From positions 930,001 through 994,000 of the forward strand of contig NZ_LS483403.1 of assembly GCF_900475675.1 (NCBI RefSeq): a DNA stretch of 64,000 nt, read 5' to 3'. The position numbers were made by a program, and so were the translations under genes. The stretch's first letter is position 1, and each line of letters starts with the position of its first letter. Shown here piece after piece: positions 49,947-60,612 of the stretch. This DNA comes from Streptococcus lutetiensis. Lineage in GTDB: Bacteria > Bacillota > Bacilli > Lactobacillales > Streptococcaceae. The notes under the pieces are model-generated. The model did no database searches. It was not told the DNA's origin and saw only the letters and a program-made list of their open reading frames with translations.

Positions 49947-50006
49947 ACATCTCAGAGAGATATAATTGTAATCACCACAACAACAATTAGAAAGACTCTG
50001 AGATGT
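49947..50006 (+). promoter_or_regulatory. Long hairpin in the IS30 leader
   Basis: ACATCTCAGAG and CTCTGAGATGT are perfect 11-bp arms, and a second pair (TAATTGT with ACAATTA) lies inside. The hairpin ends about 50 bases before the transposase ATG and may occlude its ribosome site in transcripts entering from outside. Confidence 0.6.
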
Positions 50007-50056
50007 AAAACTATTATATACCAAAAAGTAAACATTTAACACTAACTGAACGTAGA

Positions 50057-51001
50057 ATGATTGAACGTTGGCTTCAAGAAGGGCTCTCAAATCGTGAAAT
50101 CGCTAGGAGATTAGCTAAAGCTCCTCAAACCATTCACAACGAAGTCAAACGTGGTCAGGTTAGACAACAAGTGCGTAAAGGAAAATTTGAAGTGATCTAC
50201 TCAGCTGATTTTGCTCAAAAAGCCTATCAAAACAATCGCAAACGTTCTGTTAAACAAGCCTCCCTAACCAAGGGACTCAAAGAAAAGATAACTCACTACA
50301 TCGAACAGAAATACTCTCCCGAGATGATGGTAAAGTCAAAAGGGATACCTGTTCCCATCTCCACCATTTACTACTGGATTCATCATGGACACTTAGGATT
50401 GACCAAGGCTGATATGCTTTATCCTCGACAAGAGAAAGCTAAGAAAAAGCATGCTAGTCCCAATTTTAAGCCAGCTGGAAAGTCTATTGAGGAACGACCA
50501 GAAAGCATTAATAAGCGTGAGAATATCGGTGATTTTGAAATTGATACGGTTATTCAAACACGGGCAAAAAACGAGTGTCTGTTGACTCTAACCGATAGAA
50601 AGAGTCGTTATCAAATTATTCGACTCATTCCCGATAAGTCCGCGTTTTCAGTCAATCAAGCTCTGAAAGCAATCCTCAAGGATTATCAAATGAACTCTAT
50701 CACAGCTGATAATGGGGCTGAGTTCAGTCGTTTAGCAGAAGTTTTTGACCCTACTCATATCTACTATGCCCACCCGTATTCTTCTTGGGAGCGTGGTACT
50801 AATGAGAATCATAATAGACTCATCCGGCGTTGGTTGCCTAAGGGAAGCAAAAATGCGACTCAACAACAAGTCGCATTTATTGAAAACTGGATTAATAACT
50901 ATCTAAAGAAACTATTCAATTATAAATCTCCTAAAGAGTTTTTACAGGCTGGCTCATTTGAACTTGAAATTTGGCTTTTACTCTTTTCTACTATCGAATA
51001 A
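50057..51001 (+). CDS. IS30-family transposase
   Basis: This 314-residue DDE transposase has an N-terminal HTH (LQEGLSNREIARRLAKAPQTIHNEV), FEIDTVIQTR with the first Asp, TADNGAEFSRL with the second Asp, and SWERGTNENHNRLIRRWLPKG with the Glu. The C-terminus is slightly long because the frame runs into the element's end (LEIWLLLFSTIE). A few N-terminal codons (HLTLTERR) precede the ATG in frame, but no earlier start is available. It appears intact. Confidence 0.9.
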   Translation: MIERWLQEGLSNREIARRLAKAPQTIHNEVKRGQVRQQVRKGKFEVIYSADFAQKAYQNNRKRSVKQASLTKGLKEKITHYIEQKYSPEMMVKSKGIPVPISTIYYWIHHGHLGLTKADMLYPRQEKAKKKHASPNFKPAGKSIEERPESINKRENIGDFEIDTVIQTRAKNECLLTLTDRKSRYQIIRLIPDKSAFSVNQALKAILKDYQMNSITADNGAEFSRLAEVFDPTHIYYAHPYSSWERGTNENHNRLIRRWLPKGSKNATQQQVAFIENWINNYLKKLFNYKSPKEFLQAGSFELEIWLLLFSTIE

Positions 51002-51325
51002 CACGCTAATTGACTTTTTTATTTTTCTAGTAAAACGCCTTCAATCATACTATAGTATTCGATCATACTATAGTATTAGTTTTGAAAATATAAAACGCTT
51101 ACTAGATAAAAAAATCATATTTTCCGTGCATAAATATTTGACTTTTACTGACTAAAGGTGTATTATATCCTCAGAAGGTGATTGATAGGAACAATCGATA
51201 AATCTCTTTAAATATGACCTCTCTACTCTGATATGTAAAGACTAAAGGGATTTGACCTTCAATCTTCCAAATCATAGCATAATATCATTTGGAATTATTT
51301 TAAGAATGAAAAGAGGTAATTATAC
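51002..51325 (+). promoter_or_regulatory. clpL upstream region
   Basis: The region holds two tandem ATACTATAGTAT palindromes (51047-51058, 51065-51076), a promoter TTGACT (51138-51143) - 17 bp - TATTAT (51161-51166), and a degenerate CtsR-like pair TTTGACT-TTT-ACTGACT at 51137-51153 over the -35. A leader of about 150 bases follows, with an 8-bp hairpin TTCCAAAT/ATTTGGAA at 51265-51294. CIRCE elements are absent, so CtsR-type heat-shock control is the best guess. Confidence 0.6.
51047..51076. repeat. Two tandem perfect palindromes upstream of clpL
   Basis: ATACTATAGTAT occurs twice with an 18-bp period, separated by TCGATC. The copies lie about 60-90 bases upstream of the -35 and just outside the IS30 end. 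Confidence 0.75.
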
Positions 51326-53434
51326 ATGGCAAACAATCAATTTTACGGGAGAGATCCTTTTGGAAATATGGATGATATCTTCAACCAATTAATGGGTAAC
51401 ATGGGAGGCTACAATTCAGAAAATAAACGCTACCTAATTAATGGTCGCGAAGTAACTCCTGAAGAATTTGCTCAATACCGACAAACTGGTAAACTCCCAG
51501 GAAATGCTGATTATCAAGAAGGCGCTCCTACTTCTGCACCTAAAGAAGATGGTATCTTGGCTAAACTTGGAACGAACTTGACTGAACGTGCTCGTAACAA
51601 CGAACTTGATCCCGTTATTGGACGTAACAAGGAAATTCAAGAAACTGCCGAAATCTTATCACGTCGTACAAAGAACAACCCAGTTCTTGTCGGTGATGCT
51701 GGTGTTGGTAAAACAGCTGTAGTTGAAGGATTAGCACAAGCTATTGTTAACGGTGATGTACCCGCTGCAATCAAAAACAAAGAAATCATCTCAATTGATA
51801 TTTCTGGGCTTGAAGCTGGTACACAATACCGTGGTGCTTTCGAAGAAAACATTCAAAATATGATTAAAGAAGTCAAAGACGCAGGTAATATCATCCTCTT
51901 CTTTGATGAAATTCATCAAATTCTTGGAGCTGGTTCAACTGGTGGTGACTCTGGTTCTAAAGGTCTAGCAGATATTCTTAAACCTGCTCTCTCTCGTGGT
52001 GAATTGACTGTTATTGGTGCAACTACTCAAGACGAATACCGCAATACAATTTTGAAAAATGCTGCGCTTGCTCGTCGTTTCAACGAAGTTAAAGTTAACG
52101 CTCCTTCTGCTCAAGACAGCTTTAATATCTTGATGGGTATTCGTGACTTGTACGAAAAACACCACAATGTTATCCTTCCAGATAACGTTTTGAAAGCTGC
52201 TGTAGACTTTTCAATCCAATACATTCCACAACGTAGTTTACCAGATAAAGCGATCGACTTAATCGATATGACTGCTGCTCACTTAGCTGCACAACATCCT
52301 GTAACTGATGTTAAATCACTTGAAAAAGAAATTGCAGAACAAAAAGAAAAACAAGAAGCTGCTGCCGCTAAAGAAGACTACGAAGCAGCCCTTAATGCTA
52401 AAGTGCGTATCGAAGAATTGCAAAAACAAATCGACAATCACACAGAAGATAAAAAAGTCACTGCAACTGTTAACGACGTGGCTGAATCCGTTGAACGTCT
52501 AACTGGTGTGCCTGTTTCAAATATGGGCGCAAGCGATATCGAACGTTTGAAAGAATTAGCTAGTCGTTTGAAAGGTAAAGTCATTGGTCAAGACAAAGCT
52601 GTAGATGCTGTTGCTCGTGCTATTCGCCGTAACCGTGCCGGTTTTGATGAAGGAAACCGACCAATTGGTAGCTTCCTCTTCGTAGGTCCTACTGGTGTTG
52701 GTAAAACAGAACTTGCTAAACAATTAGCTCTTGATATGTTTGGTTCAAAAGATGCAATCATCCGTCTAGACATGTCTGAGTACTCTGACCGCACAGCCGT
52801 TTCTAAGTTGATTGGTACAACTGCTGGTTATGTTGGTTACGATGACAACAATAACACACTTACTGAACGTGTTCGTCGAAATCCTTACTCAATCGTTCTT
52901 CTTGATGAAATTGAAAAAGCTGACCCACAAGTTATCACACTTCTTCTTCAAGTTTTGGATGACGGTCGCTTGACTGACGGTCAAGGTAATACTATTAACT
53001 TCAAAAACACAGTTATCATCGCCACTTCCAACGCTGGTTTTGGTAATGAAGCCTTGACTGGTCAAGAAGATAAAGATATGAAGATTATGGATCGCATCGC
53101 TCCTTACTTCCGTCCTGAATTCCTTAACCGTTTCAACGGTATCATCGAATTCTCTCACTTGACTAAGGATGACTTAAACGAAATCGTTGACTTGATGCTA
53201 GCTGAAGTTAGCAAGACTATTACTAAGAAAGGGATTGATTTGGTTGTCAGCGATGACGCTAAACAACACCTTATCGAAGAAGGTTACGATGAAGCCATGG
53301 GTGTTCGACCACTCCGCCGTGTTATCGAACAAGAAATTCGTGATAAAATCACTGATTTCTACCTTGATCACACAGATGTTAAACACCTTAAAGCTGATAT
53401 GGTTGACGGAGAACTTGTCATCAGCGAAAAATAA
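51326..53434 (+). CDS. clpL: ClpL, HSP100 family ATP-dependent chaperone
   Basis: This 702-residue disaggregase lacks the long N-domain of ClpC/ClpB. A short N-terminal segment rich in Asn, Gly and Phe is followed by AAA1 (Walker A GDAGVGKT, Walker [10 protein letters not shown]), a short coiled coil (about 330-375, [17 protein letters not shown]), and AAA2 (Walker A GPTGVGKT, Walker [11 protein letters not shown]). Length is normal for ClpL. No ClpP-binding loop of the IGF type is obvious, so it probably refolds aggregated proteins on its own after heat or acid stress. GAGG precedes the ATG. Confidence 0.95.
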   Translation: MANNQFYGRDPFGNMDDIFNQLMGNMGGYNSENKRYLINGREVTPEEFAQYRQTGKLPGNADYQEGAPTSAPKEDGILAKLGTNLTERARNNELDPVIGRNKEIQETAEILSRRTKNNPVLVGDAGVGKTAVVEGLAQAIVNGDVPAAIKNKEIISIDISGLEAGTQYRGAFEENIQNMIKEVKDAGNIILFFDEIHQILGAGSTGGDSGSKGLADILKPALSRGELTVIGATTQDEYRNTILKNAALARRFNEVKVNAPSAQDSFNILMGIRDLYEKHHNVILPDNVLKAAVDFSIQYIPQRSLPDKAIDLIDMTAAHLAAQHPVTDVKSLEKEIAEQKEKQEAAAAKEDYEAALNAKVRIEELQKQIDNHTEDKKVTATVNDVAESVERLTGVPVSNMGASDIERLKELASRLKGKVIGQDKAVDAVARAIRRNRAGFDEGNRPIGSFLFVGPTGVGKTELAKQLALDMFGSKDAIIRLDMSEYSDRTAVSKLIGTTAGYVGYDDNNNTLTERVRRNPYSIVLLDEIEKADPQVITLLLQVLDDGRLTDGQGNTINFKNTVIIATSNAGFGNEALTGQEDKDMKIMDRIAPYFRPEFLNRFNGIIEFSHLTKDDLNEIVDLMLAEVSKTITKKGIDLVVSDDAKQHLIEEGYDEAMGVRPLRRVIEQEIRDKITDFYLDHTDVKHLKADMVDGELVISEK

Positions 53435-53479
53435 GCCTATTAAGTCACTCCAATTTCTAAGCACTCCTAATCTCTTAAG

Positions 53480-53514
53480 AGCTCAACCCGACTTGTCATG
53501 GGTTGGGCTTTTTC
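53480..53514 (+). terminator. clpL terminator
   Basis: GCTCAACCC pairs with GGGTTGGGC around a 10-base loop and is followed by TTTTTC. Confidence 0.9.
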
Positions 53515-53615
53515 TACCATAACATAGGACAAGTATGATTTTTCTACCCCCTAGTACCTTATCTTATAAAATGTTACAATATGACTGTTGACTCTATTAG
53601 AAAGAAGGACATGGT

Positions 53616-54302
53616 GTGAATGATTTAGAATACATGCCTCAGAATAGTCGTTTTGAAGCTGTTTTACTCGGATTTTTAGGTGGAGCCCTAGACGTCTATT
53701 GCCAAATTCAATTTGACACACTTGTTGCCACCCAAACCGGAAATATTCTTTTTCTTATCGCTGATATTAGTCATAGTTCACTCCATCAGACACTTATCCG
53801 TTTGTACTCAGTTTTATTCTTTTCACTCGGATTTATGTTTGGATTGCGTGTACGTGCCAAAGCTAGAACAGCCTTTTGGCGTGCCTATGCTATTTTACCT
53901 TTATTAGCTGTAACGATTGCTTTACCACTATTGCCTGAGAATCGTTTACTTTGGGTAATTCTTTTAGCAGTGGGTACTGGTTTACTAACTTTGACATTCT
54001 CTGGTAGCCAGATTGAATCACATGCTTATTCCATTTTGATGACTTCAGGAAATTACCGTAAAATGATTACAACATGGCACAACTACTTAACTGTTGAAGA
54101 AAAAACAGCAAAAATGAAACGACAAGCTGTGAACTATTCTTTGGTCGTTGTTAGCTTTATCATTGGTGCTATCTTTGTCGCGATTGTCCACCATTTCATT
54201 CAAGTAAAAACCATCTGGGTAGTATCGCTTACCTTAGCTGCTATCGTTTATCATTACACAAGTGTGGTTATCCGCTACCGTCTTCAAGAAACAAATCTAT
54301 AA
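53616..54302 (+). CDS. DUF1275 (YoaK-type) membrane protein
   Basis: This 228-residue protein of the YoaK family has six hydrophobic helices and the family's conserved block GFLGGALDVYCQIQFDTLVATQTGNILFL (about residues 20-48). The GTG start at 53616 is supported by AGAAGGA 7 bases before it. Its function is not known to me. It has its own terminator. Confidence 0.85.
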   Translation: MNDLEYMPQNSRFEAVLLGFLGGALDVYCQIQFDTLVATQTGNILFLIADISHSSLHQTLIRLYSVLFFSLGFMFGLRVRAKARTAFWRAYAILPLLAVTIALPLLPENRLLWVILLAVGTGLLTLTFSGSQIESHAYSILMTSGNYRKMITTWHNYLTVEEKTAKMKRQAVNYSLVVVSFIIGAIFVAIVHHFIQVKTIWVVSLTLAAIVYHYTSVVIRYRLQETNL

Positions 54303-54304
54303 TC

Positions 54305-54337
54305 AAAAAAACGTTTGGAAAACTCCAAACGTTTTTA
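54305..54337. terminator. Shared terminator of the DUF1275 gene and mmuM
   Basis: AAAAACGTTTGGA and TCCAAACGTTTTT pair perfectly around AAAC and serve both converging genes. Confidence 0.9.
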
Positions 54338-55281
54338 TTTTAATTTATCAGTCAAAAGCTTAATATCTTCTGGTCTTGTTCGGCAACAGCCGCCAATAGT
54401 CTTTGCACCGAGTTTGTGCCAAACTTGACTATTTTCACACAAGGTATGTGAATTGTCTGGTAATGATTTCCAAGTCTGTGTTGCCCCGTCATAAATTTCT
54501 CCAGAATTTGGATAAGTTACCAAAGGTTTTTGAGAAATTGTACGACTAGCCTTCAACAAATCTGAAATAATCGCCGGACGACTACAATTAATCCCAAAAG
54601 CAAGGATTTGTTTGCTGCTGTTGCAGAGTTTTGCAACCTCAGTCATTGGTGTCCCGTCAGAAATCTTCTGACTATCTTGTGTCGTAAAAGACATGTAGGC
54701 TTCCGTATCAGGAAATTCATCAGCCAGCAATTCAACCAAAGCTGTAGCTTCTGCCATATTTGGGATAGTTTCAATGGCTAGAAAATCACTTCCTGCCGCC
54801 AGCAAAGTCTGAATGCGCGAACGATGAAAATCTTTAAAAGCTTCTTTTGACAACTGATAATCCACAATATACTCAGAACCATCTGCTAAGTAAGCTGTGC
54901 ATAAGGTCCAACATCGCCAGCAATCAATGGATTGACACGGTTTTTCTTCTCATCATCTACCAAAGATTGCCAAAAATTTTGACGAGCATTTTTAGCCAAT
55001 TCAACTGTCAAGGCAATAGTGTCAAGTGCCTCTTTCTCTGACAAACCATAATTTTCTAGTCCTTGAACCGTTGCTTGATAACTTGATGTTGTCACAATAT
55101 CAACACCAGAGCGTAAATAATCTTCATGAAGTTCTTGAATAATTTGCAGATTTTCCAGCAAATATTTTGCTGATCACAATTTTCCTGACACATCATGACC
55201 ACGATTTTCTAACTCAGTTCCAAGAGCCCCATCCAAGATAAGATAATCAGTTGATTCTAGTAATTCGTTAAGTTTACTCAT
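54335..55281 (-). pseudogene. mmuM: Homocysteine S-methyltransferase (mmuM), inactivated
   Basis: The frame starts at 55281 (MSKLNELLESTDYLILDGALGTELENRG) and ends at 54335. The zinc-site motifs GINCSRP and GGCCRTRPEDI at the C-terminus are intact. A Trp to TGA change interrupts the conserved LWSAKYLL (about 55174), and a one-base loss near 54886 shifts PYAQAYLADGSEY. The enzyme would have made methionine from homocysteine and S-methylmethionine. Confidence 0.93.
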
Positions 55282-55291
55282 AACATCTCTT

Positions 55292-56709
55292 CTACCATTT
55301 TTTATAACGTAAGTAATGATACAAATAACACAAAGCAATAAATGGAAGTCCCAAATACAGACCTGCTCTTTGCGATGCGTCCCAAGCAATTCCGACAATA
55401 GAAATTAACAATAGCACAATTGTAAAGTAAGGTAAGGCTGGCGTCATTGGCGTTTTGTACGACAACTCATCTAGAGAATGATTTTTCAAAATACTCTTTC
55501 GAAAATTAATCTGTGCAAGAGGAATCGATAACCAGACAACAACTACGGCAAAACCAGCAATAGATGCCAAAGCAAGATAAACCGTATCAGCTGCGTAAAT
55601 ACTTGAAAATAGAGCCGGTACCGCACCAATCATTGATTATAAGAGAGCTCGCATTGGCACGCCGTGTTCATTGATTTTAACAATTTTTTCGATAACATGC
55701 CTTCATTGGCTAGTGAGCACAGCATACGACTTGAAGCATAAAGTCCTGAATTTCCAGCAGATAAAATGGCCGTTAGAATAACAAAATTCATTACATCAGC
55801 TGCAAATGGAATTCCCATTTTGTCAAAAAAATCAACAAACGGTACCGTTGACACTCCTGCTTCTTTCATTGGCAAAAGTAATGCCAAGATGAGAATGGTA
55901 AAAACAAAGAAAATAACCAAACGTACGATAGTTGTCTTAATCGCCTTTGGCACTGCCTCTTTTGGATTATCGGTCTCACCCGTAGCTATCCCGATGAGTT
56001 CAGCTCCAGAAAAAGCATATTTAACCGTCAACATCACTGAAATCAGAGTAGCAAAACCTTTTGGAAAGGCACCATTAGCAGTTAGATTGGTAAATAAGAT
56101 TGCTTTATGTTGACCTTCAAAACTCACTAAACCAAGCATTGCATCCAGACCCAACACAATAAAGATGATAATAGCAATCACTTTAATTGAAGCAAAGAAA
56201 GACTCAGTTTCTGCAAAGCTACGAACACTCAGTGCATTGATAGCGAAAATGACTCAAGCAAAAAACGTCGCAAAAAGCCAAGTCGGAACATCTGGGAACC
56301 AACGTCCCATAAGCATTGCTGATCCTAAGAATTCCGTTCCAAGAGCCACCGTCCAACAAATCCAGTAAAGCCAAGCTACTGTAAAACCTGTTCCTGGACT
56401 AATAAATTTTGTCGCATAGGTATGAAATGAGCCAGTGACTGGCATAGCAATAGCTAGTTCCCCAAAGGATAACATGACCAGATAAACGACAACTGCTCCA
56501 ACCAGATAAGACAAAACAGCTCCTAAAGGACCTGCTTGAGCAATCGTGTAGCCAGAATTCAAAAACAAACCTGTTCCGATAACACCACCCAAAGACGACA
56601 TAAACAAATACCTGCTCGTCATCTTACGCTGGAATTGACCTTCATTTTCAAAATTATGATTTTTCCATATAAGCCTCTCAATTCGTAATATATCTATCAT
56701 ACATATCAC
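55292..56709 (-). pseudogene. mmuP: Amino acid permease (probable S-methylmethionine permease mmuP), inactivated
   Basis: This APC-family permease shows [24 protein letters not shown] in pieces from about residue 30, FSGAELIGIATGETDNPKEAVPKAI, and the ending LPFIALCYLYHYLRYKKW. An in-frame TGA follows TFFA at about 56254, and the frame shifts near 55640 after NEGMLSKKLLK. Its position immediately upstream of mmuM identifies it as mmuP by context. Both genes of the pair are dead. Confidence 0.9.
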
Positions 56710-56771
56710 AAGAGTTTCAAAAATGATAATAGACTTTAACTATCAAGCACTTAGTTAAAAACTATAACAAT

Positions 56772-56805
56772 GAAAAAAGCCTGAAATTTTCATCTCAAGC
56801 TTTCA
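56772..56805 (-). terminator. Terminator after engB
   Basis: AAAGCTTGAGA and TTTCAGGCTTTTTT pair on the minus strand with one mismatch and end in a T run. Confidence 0.75.
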
Positions 56806-56808
56806 TTA

Positions 56809-57402
56809 TTACAATTCTTCTAAAATGCTATCCCATGCTTCATCCAAACCAGTACGGTCGACCGATGAGAAGACAACAAACTTATCAGATTTATCAAAAT
56901 TCAATTTTTTCTTGATAGCTGATTCATGCTTGTTCCATTTACCACGTGGAATTTTATCAGCTTTTGTTGCTACCACGATAACTGGAATTTCATAATACTT
57001 CAAGAATTCATACATCTGAATATCATCAGCACTTGGGTCATGACGAAAATCTACCAAACTGACCACCGCATGCAAATTGTCACGGCTAACAAGATATTCT
57101 TCAATCATTTTGCCCCATTTAGCACGTTCAGCTTTAGATACTTTGGCATAACCATAACCTGGAACATCGACAAAGCGTAACTTGTCATCGATGTTATAGA
57201 AATTCAATAATTGTGTTTTACCAGGCTTACTTGAAGTACGAGCTAAATTCTTACGTCCTAAAAGAGTGTTAATGAAACTAGATTTACCAACATTTGAACG
57301 ACCAGCAAGAGCAACCTCAGGGAGCTCATCTTGTGGGTAATGTGATTTATTAGCTGCACTTAACAGAAGTGAGGCATTATGGGTATTTAAATACTCAGTC
57401 AT
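56809..57402 (-). CDS. engB: Ribosome biogenesis GTPase EngB (YsxC)
   Basis: This GTPase of about 197 residues is required for 50S assembly. G1 is [11 protein letters not shown]3 VDVPGYG, G4 TKAD and G5 FSSVDRTG. The ATG at 57402 ([13 protein letters not shown]) is chosen because AAGGAGA lies 5 bases before it, just after the clpX stop. clpX-engB coupling is common in streptococci. Confidence 0.94.
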   Translation of the reverse strand: MTEYLNTHNASLLLSAANKSHYPQDELPEVALAGRSNVGKSSFINTLLGRKNLARTSSKPGKTQLLNFYNIDDKLRFVDVPGYGYAKVSKAERAKWGKMIEEYLVSRDNLHAVVSLVDFRHDPSADDIQMYEFLKYYEIPVIVVATKADKIPRGKWNKHESAIKKKLNFDKSDKFVVFSSVDRTGLDEAWDSILEEL

Positions 57403-57412
57403 TCTCTTCTCC

Positions 57413-58642
57413 TTAGGCAATCTCTAAAATTGGTTTATCTTTGCCTTCAACGGCATCTTTTGTAATACGGACTTTAGTGACCTCTACACGACTTGGAATT
57501 TCAAACATGATATCCATCATTGTTTCTTCAATGATTGAACGAAGTCCACGTGCACCTGTCTTACGTTCGATTGCTTTATTAGCAATAGCTTGAAGGGCAT
57601 CTTCATCAAATTCCAACTCAACACCATCATATGATAGAAGCGTTTGGTATTGTTTAACCAAGGCATTACGAGGTTCTGTCAAGATTCGTACCAAATCATC
57701 TGTTGTCAATTGTTCAAGGGCAGCAACGACTGGCAAACGTCCGATAAATTCAGGAATTAAACCAAATTTCTGAATATCTTCCGAGATAATTTCTTGCATA
57801 TAAGAAGCATCTTCATCGATCTTACGGTTATTTTGACCAAAACCAATAACTTTTTCACCGAGACGTTGTTTAACAATATCTTCAATACCGTCAAAAGCAC
57901 CACCAACGATGAAAAGGATATTCTTAGTATTGATTTGAATCATTTCTTGGTTCGGGTGTTTACGACCACCTTGTGGTGGCACGCTAGCAACTGTTCCTTC
58001 AATAATTTTAAGAAGAGCTTGTTGAACACCTTCGCCTGAAACATCACGAGTGATTGAGACATTTTCACCTTTTTTGGCAATTTTATCAATTTCATCCACG
58101 TAGATGATACCACGTTCTGCGCGTTCAATATTAAAATCAGCTGCTTGAATGAGTTTCAAAAGGATATTTTCAACGTCTTCACCAACGTATCCTGCTTCTG
58201 TCAATGATGTCGCATCAGCAATCGCAAATGGAACGTTTAAACTTTTCGCCAAGGTTTGAGCAAGGAAAGTTTTCCCTGAACCAGTTGGTCCAATCAATAA
58301 GATGTTAGATTTTTGCAATTCAACATCTTCTTCATCACGACTTTCGGCAAATGAAACACGTTTGTAGTGGTTGTATACAGCCACTGCGAGGGCACGTTTA
58401 GCGCGTTCTTGACCGACAACATATTCATCGAGGGTTGCTAATAATTCTTTTGGTTTTGGAACTTCAGCCAAATCTGCGAGAACTTCTTCTGCTAACTCCT
58501 CTTTAATAATTTCTTGGGATAAAGCCACACATTCATTACAGATAAATACGTTATTTCCGGCAATGATTTTTTTTACTTCGTCTTGGCTTTTTCCACAAAA
58601 TGAGCAATAAACTTTTACATCATTTGTTCGATTTCCAACCAT
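57413..58642 (-). CDS. clpX: ATP-dependent Clp protease ATP-binding subunit ClpX
   Basis: This 409-residue unfoldase feeds ClpP. It has an N-terminal C4 zinc domain ([13 protein letters not shown] and FICNEC), Walker A GPTGSGKT, Walker [11 protein letters not shown], and the IGF-type ClpP loop (VIGFGQNN). Sensor-2 region [11 protein letters not shown] is present. It precedes engB by 10 bases. Confidence 0.96.
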   Translation of the reverse strand: MVGNRTNDVKVYCSFCGKSQDEVKKIIAGNNVFICNECVALSQEIIKEELAEEVLADLAEVPKPKELLATLDEYVVGQERAKRALAVAVYNHYKRVSFAESRDEEDVELQKSNILLIGPTGSGKTFLAQTLAKSLNVPFAIADATSLTEAGYVGEDVENILLKLIQAADFNIERAERGIIYVDEIDKIAKKGENVSITRDVSGEGVQQALLKIIEGTVASVPPQGGRKHPNQEMIQINTKNILFIVGGAFDGIEDIVKQRLGEKVIGFGQNNRKIDEDASYMQEIISEDIQKFGLIPEFIGRLPVVAALEQLTTDDLVRILTEPRNALVKQYQTLLSYDGVELEFDEDALQAIANKAIERKTGARGLRSIIEETMMDIMFEIPSRVEVTKVRITKDAVEGKDKPILEIA

Positions 58643-58678
58643 TTTTTGTTCTCTCTAACTTTATACTTTCTCTATTTC

Positions 58679-58849
58679 TTAAAACAAGGTACCATACACG
58701 GCATGAATGGTATTTACTACATTAGTAAAGGCATTCAAAAATAAAAGGACAGCTAACCCATAACGTTTTTTTCTAAGTGCTGGGAGAGCACACAAAAAAC
58801 AGATAACTGCCAGTAGAGCCGTGAACACACCAAAAATACTTCTTTGCAT
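58679..58849 (-). CDS. Small hydrophobic protein between folA and clpX
   Basis: This frame of about 56 residues has two hydrophobic segments (FGVFTALLAVICFLCALPAL and YGLAVLLFLNAFTNVV). The ATG at 58849 is chosen for GGGAGAAAGG directly upstream. Small genes at this place between folA and clpX occur in other streptococci. No function is known. Confidence 0.6.
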   Translation of the reverse strand: MQRSIFGVFTALLAVICFLCALPALRKKRYGLAVLLFLNAFTNVVNTIHAVYGTLF

Positions 58850-58868
58850 TCCTTTCTCCCTGTGTTTT

Positions 58869-59363
58869 TTATTTTTCAAAAACTGTAATCGTAAAATCGT
58901 AGGCGTTTTTGTCGTCTTTTTCGTTAAATGACTCTGAAACCTTTTTAAAAGCTTTTAAATCAAGATCTGGGAAATAAGTATCACCTTCGAATTCACCATG
59001 AACCGTTGTCTTAACGATAGCATCACAGTATGGCAAAAAAGTTTCATAAATACTTGCCCCACCAACGATATAAAGGGTTTTGTCGTGAGTTTTAAACCAA
59101 TCAAGGACTTGCTCTACATCATGAACAATAGTCACACCATCGGCTCTAAAGTTTTTATCACGTGTCAAAATCAAAGTTTCGCGACCTGGTAAAATGCGAC
59201 GTTTCATACCGTCAAAGGTTACACGTCCCATCAACAGGGCTTGTCCCATCGTTGTTTCTTTAAAGTGTTTCAATTCTTTTGGGAGACGCCAAGGTAATCT
59301 ATCATTTACCCCGATTAAGCGATTTTCATCTTCAGCCCAGATTGCAACGATTTTCTTTGTCAT
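58869..59363 (-). CDS. folA: Dihydrofolate reductase
   Basis: This 164-residue NADPH enzyme regenerates tetrahydrofolate and is the trimethoprim target. Motifs are [28 protein letters not shown], and the late [10 protein letters not shown]. It works with ThyA, whose gene lies upstream. Confidence 0.95.
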   Translation of the reverse strand: MTKKIVAIWAEDENRLIGVNDRLPWRLPKELKHFKETTMGQALLMGRVTFDGMKRRILPGRETLILTRDKNFRADGVTIVHDVEQVLDWFKTHDKTLYIVGGASIYETFLPYCDAIVKTTVHGEFEGDTYFPDLDLKAFKKVSESFNEKDDKNAYDFTITVFEK

Positions 59364-59445
59364 ATTGTCCTCTCATTGATTACTTTCATTTTATCAGATT
59401 TCCTATAAAAATGCTGAGATGCGATACGAAAGCCACTGAAAAAGA

Positions 59446-60285
59446 TTAAATAGCTAAATCAAATTTCAATTGCGGTCTAACGGGTTCGTAATCAACTAAT
59501 TCAAAATCTTCTGGTTTAATATCAAAGAAATCTGTTCCATCAGGCACATTCAAAACCAAACGTGGTTGACAGTCAGTTGGTTGACGGCGTAATAATTCTT
59601 CTGCTTGTTCAAATTGATTATCATAAATATGAAGGTTATTTACAAAATAGAAGAATTTACCAACTTTCCATCCGAAATGTTTGGCAATCATCATTTGAAG
59701 GGCCACGTATTGCATGGCATTGATGTGATGAGAGACCAACATATCATTTGAACGTTGTGTCAATGTCGCATCAAGGTAAATATCACCGTCAACACGACGG
59801 ACATCATACATGGTTTGGAAAGCACATGGCAAAAGCCCGTCTGTATTTTCAAAAGCTTCGTAATCCCAAAGTGAGATAACATTGCGACGATTCCATGGAT
59901 TTTCTTCGAGTTGTTTTAAGATTTTACGAATAATATCGTGTTTTTTAACAACCGCACCGTAGCGCTCACCGATTGTACCAGTGCCATCAACTTCCCAATC
60001 ATTCCAGTATTTAACATTGTATTTATGATTTAAAACTGAAAGGTCATTAGTTTGATCTTGATAAATCCAGAAGATTTCGCGGATAGAACTTTTAATGGGA
60101 ATAGGACGAAGGGTTGTAATTGGGAACTCACCTTTACTAAGGTCGTATTCCGCAAAAGCACCTGTTACATATTTAGAATTTGCTTGTCCACCACTTTGGT
60201 ACACAGGACGTGCATTCTCTGAAAATACCCCTTCATTCATAATTTTTTTGATATTTTCTTTAAAAATAACATCTGCTTTTGTCAT
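59446..60285 (-). CDS. thyA: Thymidylate synthase
   Basis: This enzyme of about 279 residues makes dTMP from dUMP using methylene-tetrahydrofolate. The catalytic Cys is in [12 protein letters not shown], the substrate-binding block is [17 protein letters not shown], and the C-terminus is [17 protein letters not shown] before the ATG at 60285 (MTKADVIFK) is preferred over one three codons earlier. Confidence 0.95.
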   Translation of the reverse strand: MTKADVIFKENIKKIMNEGVFSENARPVYQSGGQANSKYVTGAFAEYDLSKGEFPITTLRPIPIKSSIREIFWIYQDQTNDLSVLNHKYNVKYWNDWEVDGTGTIGERYGAVVKKHDIIRKILKQLEENPWNRRNVISLWDYEAFENTDGLLPCAFQTMYDVRRVDGDIYLDATLTQRSNDMLVSHHINAMQYVALQMMIAKHFGWKVGKFFYFVNNLHIYDNQFEQAEELLRRQPTDCQPRLVLNVPDGTDFFDIKPEDFELVDYEPVRPQLKFDLAI

Positions 60286-60612
60286 GCTATCCACCTCTAA
60301 ATTTTTTTAACCATAAAAAATGGCTCATTACTCCTATTTTATCAAAAATGTTGAAAATTACCAGCATTTTAAACGAATTAATATGATTTCACAATCTACT
60401 TTGAAGGGTAAAATAAACAATTTTTTTATAGGGTATTTTGCCAACTTTATGTTAAAATTAATTTTGGACAATTAGTCACGCCGTAAATTTAATAAAAAAG
60501 AATTTCTTATTTAAAAGGATTTCCCCACCTTTTAAAAACTTGTTAGGCCAGTAAGAATGAAGATAAAATCCCTAACATTTATTAGAAATTCAATAAAAAG
60601 AAAGGTTTTTTC
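60286..60612. other. Divergent thyA-mvaS intergenic region
   Basis: The minus strand has a probable thyA -10 (GATAAAAT near 60340). For mvaS no confident promoter could be chosen among several AT-rich candidates. GAAAGG lies just before the mvaS ATG. I see nothing else. Confidence 0.45.

Larger units (their letters stand above)
49905..51005 (+). mobile_element. IS30-family insertion sequence
   Basis: The transposase gene is flanked by imperfect inverted ends: AAAGTTCTAAAATGAAGT with GCCACC on the left, and GGCTGGCTCATTTGAACTT on the right. The last codons of the transposase run into the right end. The element lies between the rplJ promoter and clpL without breaking either. Confidence 0.75.
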
